From the NCBI RefSeq assembly GCF_016583905.1, contig NZ_NRRY01000026.1, positions 1-64,000 of the forward strand: a DNA stretch of 64,000 nt, read 5' to 3'. This DNA is from Lamprobacter modestohalophilus. GTDB lineage: Bacteria > Pseudomonadota > Gammaproteobacteria > Chromatiales > Chromatiaceae. Made by a program: the position numbers and the translations under genes. Position 1 is the stretch's first letter. Each line of letters begins with the position of its first letter. Positions 45,157 through 52,559 of this stretch are shown here, in pieces. The notes under the pieces were generated by a model. It did not search any database, was not told where the DNA came from, and worked only from the letters and a program-made list of their open reading frames with translations.

Positions 45157-46416
45157 TCAGGCATAAGCGGGCTGAAAGCTGGCTTGATGCCCCTGGCCCT
45201 CGGTTGCTGGGCGGTCTTGATCCCAGTAGGGCGAGAGCTTGCGCAGTTGGGCGACGACCGGTGGCACGGCTTCGATGACGCGCTCGATCTCCTCAGCCGT
45301 GGTGTAGCGCGAGAGCGAGAAGCGGGTGGTGCCATGGGCAGCGGTGAAGGGGATGCCCATCGCGCGCATCACGTGGCTTGGCTCGAGCGAGCCCGAGGTG
45401 CAGGCGGAGCCACTGGAGGCGGCGATGCCGAGCTTGTTGAGCAGCAACAGGATGGCCTCGCCCTCGATGAACTCGAAGGCGATATTGCTGGTGTTTGGCA
45501 GTCGATTGCTGGGGTCACCCGTGACGAAGCTGTTTGGGACCACATCAAGAATGCCTTGCTCAAGCCGATCGCGCAGCGCGGCGACCTGGGTGCGCTCGGT
45601 CTCGAGATGGGCTTGGGCCAGCTCACAGGCTTTGCCCAGCGCGACGATCGAGGCGCTGTTCTCGGTGCCAGCGCGTCGACCGCGCTCTTGGTGACCGCCG
45701 CGCAGCAGCGGGCGGAAGCGGGTGCCGCGACGCAGATAGAGCACGCCGATGCCTTTGGGCGCATGCAGCTTGTGCCCGGACAGCGAGAGCATGTCGATGG
45801 CCGTCGTCTTGAGATCGATCGGCAGCTTGCCGACGGCTTGGACTGCGTCGGTATGGAACATCACACCGGCTTCTTGGGCCATCTCGGCCATCTGCTCGAC
45901 CGGAAACAGGGTGCCGGTCTCATTGTTGGCCCACATCACCGAGACGATGGCGACCTGCTCGCTGAGCAGTGATTGGTAGTGCGCGAGATCGAGACGCCCC
46001 TGTCCATCGACCTCGAGCCTGTGAACGCTATAGCCGTCCTTCTCCAGATGCTCGCAGAGGCTCAGCACTGCCGGATGTTCGACCACTGTGGTGATGATCT
46101 CGCGGCGCTCCGGCTGGGCCTTGATCGCGGACAAGATGGCAGTCGAATCGGACTCGGTGCCGCAAGAGGTGAAAACGATCTCGGAGTCGAGCTCGGCGCC
46201 AAGCAAGGCTTGCACCTGCTGGCGCGCGGTCTTGATGGCGCGCCCGACCCGATCGCCGAACTGATGCATCGAGGAGGCATTACCGAACTGCTCGCTGAAG
46301 TAGGGCAGCATGGCCTCGACCACTTCGGGTGAGACCATAGTGGTGGCGTTGTTGTCGAGATAGATACCGGTGTTGGGCTGATCGCTAGACATGCTGGTTG
46401 GGCTCATGGTGTTCAT
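45157..46416 (-). CDS. nifS: Cysteine desulfurase NifS
   Basis: 419 residues, class V aminotransferase fold, PLP enzyme supplying sulfur for nitrogenase Fe-S clusters. IYLDNNATTMVSPEV, MWANNETGTLFP, PLP-lysine motif SLSGHKLHAPKGIG, RGGHQERGRRAGTEN and catalytic-Cys loop SSGSACTSGSLEPSHV are all intact. It is slightly longer than average (~400) because of both termini. Start ATG 46416 was taken; ATG 46407 and 46392 are in frame. It follows nifU after 69 bp. Confidence 0.96.
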   Translation of the reverse strand: MNTMSPTSMSSDQPNTGIYLDNNATTMVSPEVVEAMLPYFSEQFGNASSMHQFGDRVGRAIKTARQQVQALLGAELDSEIVFTSCGTESDSTAILSAIKAQPERREIITTVVEHPAVLSLCEHLEKDGYSVHRLEVDGQGRLDLAHYQSLLSEQVAIVSVMWANNETGTLFPVEQMAEMAQEAGVMFHTDAVQAVGKLPIDLKTTAIDMLSLSGHKLHAPKGIGVLYLRRGTRFRPLLRGGHQERGRRAGTENSASIVALGKACELAQAHLETERTQVAALRDRLEQGILDVVPNSFVTGDPSNRLPNTSNIAFEFIEGEAILLLLNKLGIAASSGSACTSGSLEPSHVMRAMGIPFTAAHGTTRFSLSRYTTAEEIERVIEAVPPVVAQLRKLSPYWDQDRPATEGQGHQASFQPAYA

Positions 46417-46485
46417 CGTCTGTATCTCGCGAAGCCGATCAATGTGTCACGCTGCTCCGCCACGGGCTCATGGTCGCGCCGAAGC

Positions 46486-47601
46486 TCAGGCGCGTTGAGC
46501 GAAGGCCATCGCCTGTTCTGGCAGCACGCGAACCAGCTCGCCGAGATCCTCGCAGATGCGCTCCTGAATGCCTTCCAGCGTCACCGCAGCAAGCTGGCAG
46601 CCGGAGCAGGCGCCGACCATCTTGACGAAGACGTTCTTGCCGTCGACATCAATCAGCTCGATATCACCATGGTCGCGCTGCAGATTCGGCCGAATCGACT
46701 CGATGGTCTGCTCGATGCGGCGGATGCGGGCCAGGTTGCTCAATTGGGGGCGAGCCTTTGCGCCGGACTCCGCCTTGTTCGCTGTTGCCGCAGCTGGCGA
46801 TGTGGCGGCTGGCGATGCAGCGGCCAATGCGGCGCTGCCCGGAGGCGGTGCGACGCTTGCTGATATGGCTGGCGGCGCTGTTGCGACCGCTGCAACGACT
46901 GTCGCGCTCGCCGACGGCTGCTCCGCCGGTGCAGATGTTTGGTCGCGCTTCGGCATCAGCGGCATACCAATGGCAACCCGCTGGCGCTCCGGTGCTTTAG
47001 CGGGAGGAGCAGACGGCTGAAAGCTGCGCCCCTGCTCCGTGAGCACCCGCGCAAGGATCGTTTCGATGCCTTCGTGGCAGGCCGAGCAGCCGCCCCCGGC
47101 CTTGGTGTAGTTCGACACCTCTTCGACGCTGCTGAGACTGTTTGCGCGGATGGTCTCCTCGATCAGCACCTCATCGACGGCGAAGCACTTGCAGATCATG
47201 GCGCCTTCTGCATGATCGTCGCTCCAGACCTCGCCGCGGTAGTTGGCGACTGCCGATTGCAAGGCCTCGCGGCCCATCACCGAGCAGTGCATCTTCTCTG
47301 GCGGCAGGCCGTCGAGATAGTCGGCGATGTCTTGGTTGCTGACCTTTAGGGCCTGATCGAGGGTCATGCCCTTGATGATCTCGGTCAGTGCCGAGCTGGA
47401 GGCGATCGCCGAGCCGCAGCCGAAGGTCTGGAAGCCAGCATCGAGGATGGTCTCGCTCGCTGGGTCGACCTTGAGGGTCAGGCGCAGCGCATCGCCACAG
47501 GAGAGGGAGCCGACCTCGCCGATCGCATTGGAATCAGCGACGGCGCCGGCATTGCGCGGGTTGAAGAAGTGCTCTTTGACGGTGTCTGAGTAATCCCACA
47601 T
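46486..47601 (-). CDS. nifU: Fe-S cluster scaffold NifU
   Basis: 371 residues with the full three-domain NifU plan. The IscU-like domain has [34 protein letters not shown] and MHCSVMG. A central [2Fe-2S] domain has [10 protein letters not shown] and [12 protein letters not shown]; the C-terminal Nfu domain has [17 protein letters not shown]. An Ala/Pro/Ser linker (~205-275), coded by short repeats, makes it longer than typical (~290-310). It assembles clusters with NifS for NifH and the MoFe protein. First gene of nifUS behind a NifA-type sigma-54 promoter. Confidence 0.96.
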   Translation of the reverse strand: MWDYSDTVKEHFFNPRNAGAVADSNAIGEVGSLSCGDALRLTLKVDPASETILDAGFQTFGCGSAIASSSALTEIIKGMTLDQALKVSNQDIADYLDGLPPEKMHCSVMGREALQSAVANYRGEVWSDDHAEGAMICKCFAVDEVLIEETIRANSLSSVEEVSNYTKAGGGCSACHEGIETILARVLTEQGRSFQPSAPPAKAPERQRVAIGMPLMPKRDQTSAPAEQPSASATVVAAVATAPPAISASVAPPPGSAALAAASPAATSPAAATANKAESGAKARPQLSNLARIRRIEQTIESIRPNLQRDHGDIELIDVDGKNVFVKMVGACSGCQLAAVTLEGIQERICEDLGELVRVLPEQAMAFAQRA

Positions 47602-47693
47602 GGTCTGGCTCCAGGCTCGAGTTGAAGACGGCTGCTAGCGCTGAGAGAGGGCGCCGGGCGGTGCGATTGAGAATCCGCATGGATATATCGGCT

Positions 47694-47709
47694 AGCAAAT
47701 CTCGGGCCT
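47694..47709 (-). promoter_or_regulatory. Sigma-54 promoter of nifU-nifS
   Basis: On the minus strand AGGCCCGAGATTTGCT matches TGGCAC-N5-TTGCT at GGC, C and TTGCT with correct spacing; the first T is A. It lies about 93 bp before nifU. Confidence 0.75.
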
Positions 47710-47771
47710 AGAGCGGGATGGCTATTAGTTTATTGATTATCAAAGATATTAATGATGCTCTGGCAGGCTGA

Positions 47772-47787
47772 TGTCGGGCTTGTGACA
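47772..47787. promoter_or_regulatory. NifA upstream activator site (nifU)
   Basis: TGTCGGGCTTGTGACA fits TGT-N10-ACA, 63 bp upstream of the -24 element. The AT-rich stretch between (TATTGATTATCAAAGATATT) resembles an IHF site with one-base spacing error. Confidence 0.75.
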
Positions 47788-47841
47788 GAGGGATTGTCGT
47801 CTGCGCAACGGTGAAAGACTCCATGGGATTACCGCAGCGGG

Positions 47842-48135
47842 TTAGTGGCGGGCGTCGCCATGGGTCGGATGCCGGTGCTGGTGCCTGACGACTAGGATAC
47901 GAATGCCCGTTTCCAACGGCCGATAGATGACAGAATAAGGGAATCCTCGCAGCGGGAAACTGCGGCGAGATGCATTTGTTGATGCGCCTAGGCTTGGATT
48001 CTCTGCAATGAGTGTGGTCGCTTGCTCAAATGCGTCGATGAAGCGAGCGGCGACCGCTCGACCGGCCTCCTGCTGATAGAATTGCAAGGCATCTAAGAGG
48101 TCTCGCTCTGCATCAGGGTGCAGCTGATCGGTTAT
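47842..48135 (-). CDS. RelE/ParE-type toxin of a toxin-antitoxin pair
   Basis: Recognisable ParE fold sequence: HPDAERDLLDALQFYQQEAG, then ARFIDAFEQATTLIAENPSL, LRGFPYSVIYRP and ILVVRHQHRHP. Homology extends upstream of the first usual start (TTG 48087, 81 residues) to an ATA codon at 48135-48133 that overlaps the antitoxin stop TAA. No ATG or GTG is available for the full domain, so either ATA initiation with coupling or an N-terminally cut product must be invoked. It inhibits growth by mRNA cleavage or gyrase poisoning in family members. Confidence 0.75.
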   Translation of the reverse strand: MTDQLHPDAERDLLDALQFYQQEAGRAVAARFIDAFEQATTLIAENPSLGASTNASRRSFPLRGFPYSVIYRPLETGIRILVVRHQHRHPTHGDARH

Positions 48136-48356
48136 TTCAAACGCGCACGAAGACGCGCGATGACGTCGGGACCCGGGATCTCCTGCTGCGATCCGCCCTC
48201 GATGCTGGCGTCGCGCTGCGCGGCAAGTTGATCCCAGGCAGCATCTCTAGCCCTGTCTGAATCCAGGCTGGCAACGAGGCGATCCAGCAACCGAGTCCGC
48301 TCCTCAGTGGGGAGCTGCAGGACTGCAATCTCTAAGGCTTCAGTGGATTGAGACAT
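48132..48356 (-). CDS. Addiction-module antitoxin component
   Basis: 74 residues: MSQSTEALEIAVLQLPTEER, TRLLDRLVASLDSD, AAWDQLAAQRDASIEGG and VIARLRARLK, the pattern of the small putative addiction-module proteins (TIGR02574-like) paired with ParE toxins. GGGGAG 6 nt upstream decides ATG 48356. Antitoxin-first order with the toxin directly after it is typical. It sits between nifU and the nifHDK group and may stabilise the region. Confidence 0.8.
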   Translation of the reverse strand: MSQSTEALEIAVLQLPTEERTRLLDRLVASLDSDRARDAAWDQLAAQRDASIEGGSQQEIPGPDVIARLRARLK

Positions 48357-48434
48357 CGTTGCTCCCCTTGTTTCTATCAGTGAAAGCATCTCTGTTTACC
48401 AGCGGAAATGCAACCTGGATGCTTTGGGAAGACG

Positions 48435-48722
48435 TCATCCGATCGCGACTTCATCCTCGTCGCTGACCTCGGCGAGGACCAGGCCGGTGGCGCTGTCGAG
48501 GTCGCGGGTGAAGCGCAGGCAGTGCTCGCTGGCGTCGATGAGGTAGAGGTTGAAGCCGTCGGATTCCCGCACCGGCTCGATGCCGGCACTGATGTCGTCA
48601 TCGAGGCAGTGGGTGAAGTGATGGTCTGGGAAGGCGTCGCGCAAGGCTGCGACCGAGTCGGCGCTGAGGCCGGCGCGGTTGAGGATGGTCTCGATCTGAT
48701 CGAGAAAGACTGGAGTGATCAT
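48435..48722 (-). CDS. Small conserved nif-cluster protein (DUF6129-like)
   Basis: 95 residues: MITPVFLDQIETILNRAGLS, VAALRDAFPDHHFTHCLDDD and FNLYLIDASEHCLRFTRDLD, then GLVLAEVSDEDEV. Small proteins of this type lie downstream of nifK/nafY in gammaproteobacterial diazotrophs; I recall the label DUF6129 but cannot confirm it. Function unknown. ATG 48722 begins the conserved segment. Last gene of the nifH operon on this strand. Confidence 0.75.
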   Translation of the reverse strand: MITPVFLDQIETILNRAGLSADSVAALRDAFPDHHFTHCLDDDISAGIEPVRESDGFNLYLIDASEHCLRFTRDLDSATGLVLAEVSDEDEVAIG

Positions 48723-48809
48723 GCTGTGTGTTGGCTCCAGGCTGCCGCCGTGCTGCCGGTGGTGCGCGAGCAAGCGTCCGTGCCAGTCTCGAGCGGGTCT
48801 TGGGGTTCC

Positions 48810-49523
48810 TTATGCTTCTTCAGCGGATCGCTCGAAGTGGACGCGGTCTTCGGTTGCAGTGCCCATGATCTTGGCGAGCCAGGGTGGTGTTTTCGCGGCG
48901 AGCGTGCGCGAGAGTTCGGCGATGTGCTCGCGGGCGTTGCCCATCTGCGGGCGTTTGATCGGGTGGATGTCGCGCTTGACGACCTTGGCCGCGGCCGGGC
49001 CGCCGATGGAGGCGACGTAGAGGACCTGGCAGTCGGCGATCAGTGAGGCGCGATAGCTGTTTTTATCGTCTTGTAGCTCGCCGGCGGTCGGGTCGATGTC
49101 GCGGCAGTCGATGAGCTTGTAGCTGTCGGCGGAGACCTGATAGACCAGAAAGCGCTGGCAGGAGCCGAAGTGGCCGTCGAGCAGCTCGCCGCCGTTGGAG
49201 GCGCAGGCGACGCGGATCGAGTTGGGCAGCTCGTCGTCGCTGTAGGACTCGGGCTCGGGTGCGGGCTCGATGTCGGTGCTGCCTTGGCCTTTGAGGCGGG
49301 CTAGGGCCTCTTTGAGGGAGGTGCTGTCGATGTCGGCGAGTTCGCCGTCGGCGGCCTGTTTGAGCTCTTTGACGGTGAGTTTGTCGAGATTGGCGGCGGT
49401 TGGAGGGAGGCCGACGGCGTCGGCGAGCACGCGCAGGAGCCGGGCGATGTCGGTATCTGGGAGGGCGCGGGCGGCGAGGCCGATGCGCAGCGCGATCTCG
49501 TCGGATAAGGTCGTTTGGGTCAT
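48810..49523 (-). CDS. nafY: NafY/NifY-type FeMo-cofactor-binding protein
   Basis: 237 residues. The N-terminal helical (SAM-like) domain (~1-100; DEIALRIGLAARALPDTDIA, KLTVKELKQAADGEL) is the apo-dinitrogenase-binding part in NafY. The C-terminal NifX/NifB-like domain (~115-225) has IRVACASNGGELLDGHFGSC with the cofactor-ligand His, then FLVYQVSADSYKLID and IGGPAAAKVVKRDIHPIK. NafY holds apo-MoFe protein and delivers FeMo-co. AGGAG 6 nt upstream fixes ATG 49523. NifX alone would lack the N-terminal domain. Confidence 0.85.
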   Translation of the reverse strand: MTQTTLSDEIALRIGLAARALPDTDIARLLRVLADAVGLPPTAANLDKLTVKELKQAADGELADIDSTSLKEALARLKGQGSTDIEPAPEPESYSDDELPNSIRVACASNGGELLDGHFGSCQRFLVYQVSADSYKLIDCRDIDPTAGELQDDKNSYRASLIADCQVLYVASIGGPAAAKVVKRDIHPIKRPQMGNAREHIAELSRTLAAKTPPWLAKIMGTATEDRVHFERSAEEA

Positions 49524-49564
49524 CGGTGGCTCCTTTCTTGTCTTACCGGATTGGCTTTGGCTGG

Positions 49565-49596
49565 GTCTTGGCGTCTTGGCGTCTTGGCGTCTTGGC
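49565..49596. repeat. 4 x 8-bp tandem repeat
   Basis: Four exact copies of GTCTTGGC, 42 bp upstream of nafY on its transcript. Confidence 0.9.
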
Positions 49597-49686
49597 GTTG
49601 GGCTTGAGCCTTGGTGTTGAGACTGGGACCCTGTTGTCGCGCTTGGCGTTGGTGGTGGCCGAGACTGCGGGTTGGGTGCAGGCAGC

Positions 49687-49790
49687 GTCTGCCGGGTAGC
49701 GCCCGCCGGGGGACGCCGTGAATCCGTCCTTGGAGGCTCGAGCGCAGCATCCTTGCTGCGCACGCCCCCGGCGGGCGCCACCCGACAGAC
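49687..49790 (+). repeat. Palindromic repeat element, copy A
   Basis: 104 bp with 26-bp terminal inverted repeats (49687-49712 / 49765-49790, 24 of 26 matching). The 30-nt core at 49711-49740 (contains GACGCCGTGAATCC and TTGGAGGCTCG) recurs exactly, inverted, at 50602-50631. An inner hairpin GCGCAGC/GCTGCGC lies beside the core. Confidence 0.85.
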
Positions 49791-49885
49791 TCTGCTCGCG
49801 CTTTGGCTGTTTGCGGACGTCCGGCGACGTTTGCTGCTGGCTCACGGACAGCCTTTAGTTGCCTGCGCTTTTCGCTCGACCCTTC

Positions 49886-50074
49886 TTAGGCGGGGACGAT
49901 GCAGTCGTCTTCCATGCAGACGTCGAGGCACTGCGGATCGGCGTCGTCGCACTCGGTACAGGTGTTCGGGTCGATCTTGTAGGTGCCTTTGAACGGGGTG
50001 ATGCTGTCGGTCGGGCAGACGGATACGCAGTCGCCGCAGGCGGTGCAGAGGTCGCGGATGATTTGCAAGGCCAT
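49886..50074 (-). CDS. 2[4Fe-4S] ferredoxin of the nif operon
   Basis: 62 residues. First cluster motif CTACGDCVSVCP (C-x2-C-x2-C-x3-C); second CTECDDADPQCLDVC has a widened C-x2-C-x6-C-x3-C, like the loop-extended ferredoxins of purple sulfur bacteria, followed by one more Cys. Probable low-potential donor to NifH, fed by Rnf. GGAGG 7 nt before ATG 50074. It lies between nifT and nafY. Confidence 0.93.
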   Translation of the reverse strand: MALQIIRDLCTACGDCVSVCPTDSITPFKGTYKIDPNTCTECDDADPQCLDVCMEDDCIVPA

Positions 50075-50193
50075 GGTGTACCTCCGGTTGGGGCGTTGTG
50101 ATGGCGGCTATGTCGGATGTTGGTCATGCATTGCCGCGGGAACTGGATTGGGGCGTCGCTGCAGTAGCAGGTTTGCTGACTTCTGTGACTCGC

Positions 50194-50412
50194 TCAGCTC
50201 TCGGCGCGCTTGAAGCGCAGGGTGGTTGGGAAGCTGGGCGGTGGGCTGACTGGGTCGATGTACCAGCGCGAGCCATCGGTCAGCTCGACAGCGCCACCCC
50301 AGGCGTCGCTGGTGTCGGTCTCAACGCTGGCGATGGTCTCCTCCATGTCCTTCTTGGCGACATAGAACAGCAGTCCACCGCTGTCGTTCTTTCGGATCAT
50401 CACGTTGGGCAT
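50194..50412 (-). CDS. nifT: NifT/FixU family protein
   Basis: 72 residues, the normal NifT length: MPNVMIRKNDSGGLLFYVAK, KDMEETIASVE, WGGAVELTDGSRWYIDP. Function is unknown; nifT conventionally follows nifK, as here. The upstream gap to nifK is unusually long (357 bp) and filled with palindromic repeats. Confidence 0.93.
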   Translation of the reverse strand: MPNVMIRKNDSGGLLFYVAKKDMEETIASVETDTSDAWGGAVELTDGSRWYIDPVSPPPSFPTTLRFKRAES

Positions 50413-50461
50413 CTTGTGCTATCTCTTTGTTTTGGCTAGTCGGCGGTGCTTGTGACTCAGT

Positions 50462-50518
50462 GGTGTCGATCGCCCGCATGCCGGTCGCCGGGCCACCAGG
50501 GACTGGATTCATGCCGCC
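50462..50518 (-). repeat. Palindromic repeat element, copy D (diverged)
   Basis: About 57 bp aligning to the centre of copy B in the same orientation with roughly a dozen mismatches; the terminal arms are not recognisable. Confidence 0.65.
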
Positions 50519-50555
50519 CTCTGCCGTCCGGTGTTCCTGAGGCGCGAGTCGGGGT

Positions 50556-50650
50556 CCTGGTGCCCCCGGTCAGCGGCGTCGATCGCCCGGATGGCGATCG
50601 CCGAGCCTCCAAGGACGGATTCACGGCGTCCGCTGACCGGGGACACCAGG
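50556..50650 (-). repeat. Palindromic repeat element, copy B
   Basis: 95 bp with 21-bp terminal inverted repeats (50556-50576 / 50630-50650, 20 of 21 matching). Core 50602-50631 is the exact reverse complement of the copy A core; together with flanking sequence it shares about 59 nt with copy C. Confidence 0.88.
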
Positions 50651-50769
50651 GCCGCGACGGGACCTTTGGCACTGAGTAGGCGTTCCATGTCGCCTGAGCT
50701 TGCAGACAGTCCCACCCCGGCCCGACAAGAGGAGGAAGCCGCTTGTCGGGCCGAAAGCCACCTTCGCGG

Positions 50770-52341
50770 TTACCGAACCAGGTCGTAACCGAAGTCGGTA
50801 ACGCCCATCTCGTTGGTCTCGCGATCGAGCTGCTCGAGCACAGCGTTGACCAAGGTGGTCAGCATGTACATCGCGCCTTCGTAGCCGAGCGTGGTCATCC
50901 GATGCAGGTGATGACGATCGAAGATCGGGAAGCCGAGGCGGATCAGCGGGACTTCATGCTCCTTGCCCTTGTGCAGGGTGTCGCGCTGGATGAACTTGCC
51001 GTAGCTGTTGCCGATCAGGAAGTCCGGCTTGTCGGTGAAGCACAGTGAGCGCAGGTGCCAGAGGTCTTTGCTCATGTAGACGGTCGAGTTCTGACCGTAG
51101 GGCGAATCGGCCAGCATCGCATCCATCGCCTTCTTCCAACGCTTGTTGGCGTGATGGCAGAGGATGTGCTTCGGCTCGGCACCCAGCTCGAGCAGGAACT
51201 TGGTCAGGCCCATGACGAAATCGGCATCGCCGTAGAGCGCGAAGCTCTTGCCGTGCAGCCACTGATGGCTGTCGGTCATCATGTCGACCAGGCGGCCACG
51301 CTCCTTCGCCAGGGAGGCCGGGATCTCCTTGCCGGTCAGCTCCGAGACCTTCATCAGGAAGTCGTCGGTCCATTCGAGGCCCATGGGGATGTCGATCTTC
51401 GAGGCTGGCTGATGCCAGACGGTGTCGAGATACTTCTTGGTCTTCGGTAGCTGCCAGGGTTGTAGCAGCAGGGTGTCGATCGCGTTCGGGGCGTCTTTGA
51501 TCTCGTCGATCGTGGTGCCGCCGTCGTACATCCGGTATTCGCCATCGGCTGGCGTGTCGAGCACGTCGGTTGGATCGCTGAGCATGCTGTAGTCAACGCC
51601 CATCTCCTGCATCATCCGGTGCATGACGCGGAAGTTGCCGAGGTAGGTCTCGAAGCCCGGCACCAGATTGATCTTGCCGTTGCTGCCAACCGCTTTGTCT
51701 TCCATGGTGTTGAGGGTGAAGTAGCGCATGGTGCCTTCGAACATGTTGTCCCAGCCGGTGGTGTGGCTGCCGACGAAGCTCGGGGTGTGCGCAAAGGGAG
51801 TCGGGAACTCTTGGGGGATGTGCCCTTCCTTCTTGGAGTTGCCGATGAAGGCGTTGAGGTCGTCACCGATGACCTCGGCCATGCAGGTGGTGGAGACCGC
51901 GATCATCTCCGGCTTGTAGAGGGCCTTGGCGTTCTCGAGCCCGTCGAACATGTTCTTCTGGCCGCCAAAGACTGCCGCGTCCTCGGTCATCGAGTCGGAG
52001 ACGCAGGCGATCGGCTCCTTGAAGTGGCGGTTGAAGTAGGTGCGGAAGTAGGCGACGCAGCCTTGGGAGCCATGCACGTAGGGCAGGGTCTTCTCGAAGC
52101 CGAGCGCGCAGAGTACGGCGCCGAGTGGCTGGCAGGCCTTGGCCGGATTGATGGTCAGGGACTCACGGGCGAAGTTGAGCTCCTGGTATTCCTTGGTCGT
52201 GGTCCACTCGAAGACCTCGTCGAGCTTGGCCTGATCAACACGCTCCTCGGAGGTCTCGCGCTTGCTGGTGATGCTAGCCTGGTAGTCTTCGTCAAGGAAC
52301 AGCGGGTAGCCGGGCTTGATCTTGTCGGCGGTCTGGGTCAT
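50770..52341 (-). CDS. nifK: Nitrogenase MoFe protein beta chain NifK
   Basis: 523 residues. P-cluster cysteines are in KACQPLGAVLCALGFEK, VHGSQGCVAYFRTYF and STTCMAEVIGDDL. DKIKPGYPLFLDEDYQ and the C-terminus MGVTDFGYDLVR are typical. With NifD it forms the alpha2-beta2 dinitrogenase. The spacer from nifD is 218 bp, longer than usual, and carries palindromic element copy C and the leader motif. GGAG precedes ATG 52341. Confidence 0.98.
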   Translation of the reverse strand: MTQTADKIKPGYPLFLDEDYQASITSKRETSEERVDQAKLDEVFEWTTTKEYQELNFARESLTINPAKACQPLGAVLCALGFEKTLPYVHGSQGCVAYFRTYFNRHFKEPIACVSDSMTEDAAVFGGQKNMFDGLENAKALYKPEMIAVSTTCMAEVIGDDLNAFIGNSKKEGHIPQEFPTPFAHTPSFVGSHTTGWDNMFEGTMRYFTLNTMEDKAVGSNGKINLVPGFETYLGNFRVMHRMMQEMGVDYSMLSDPTDVLDTPADGEYRMYDGGTTIDEIKDAPNAIDTLLLQPWQLPKTKKYLDTVWHQPASKIDIPMGLEWTDDFLMKVSELTGKEIPASLAKERGRLVDMMTDSHQWLHGKSFALYGDADFVMGLTKFLLELGAEPKHILCHHANKRWKKAMDAMLADSPYGQNSTVYMSKDLWHLRSLCFTDKPDFLIGNSYGKFIQRDTLHKGKEHEVPLIRLGFPIFDRHHLHRMTTLGYEGAMYMLTTLVNAVLEQLDRETNEMGVTDFGYDLVR

Positions 52342-52357
52342 GAGAGTGCTCCTGCCG

Positions 52358-52380
52358 CGCCGCTTATCTGCGGACGGACG
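52358..52380 (-). promoter_or_regulatory. Leader motif upstream of nifK, shared with nifD
   Basis: A 23-nt segment matching 21 of 23 bases with the one before nifD. On the transcript it contains CCGC-N6-GCGG, a small hairpin ending about 18 nt before the start codon. Confidence 0.65.
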
Positions 52381-52425
52381 GCGAGTGAAAACGGGTCGTT
52401 AGGTTCTGGCGATGGCGTTGACTGA

Positions 52426-52534
52426 GGGCCGGTGCCGCACTCACGGCCGGCGGACGCCGTGAATCCATCCTTGGAGGCTCGGCGATCGCCATCCGGGCGA
52501 TCGACGCCGCCGCCCGCGAGCGCGGCACTGGCCC
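52426..52534 (+). repeat. Palindromic repeat element, copy C
   Basis: 109 bp in the nifD-nifK spacer. Terminal arms GGGCCGGTGCCGC / GCGGCACTGGCCC (12 of 13 matching) differ from those of copies A and B. Core 52452-52481 differs from copy A by one base. Confidence 0.85.
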
Positions 52535-52559
52535 TTGGGTCGTTCTCAGCGTCAGCCGA

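Larger units (their letters stand above)
49524..49885. other. nafY-ferredoxin spacer (362 bp) with repeats
   Basis: No gene supported. It contains a 4 x 8-bp tandem repeat and palindromic element copy A, described separately. Confidence 0.7.
50413..50769. other. nifK-nifT spacer (357 bp) with two palindromic elements
   Basis: No gene supported. Holds palindromic element copies D and B in tandem. In transcript direction these would fold into stable hairpins just after nifK. Confidence 0.75.

Noticed and set aside
48810-49781. Longer reading of nafY starting near 49781
   Set aside because: The added ~86 residues come from repeat DNA (palindromic element A and the 8-bp tandem repeat); ATG 49523 has a good ribosome site and the conserved N-terminus.
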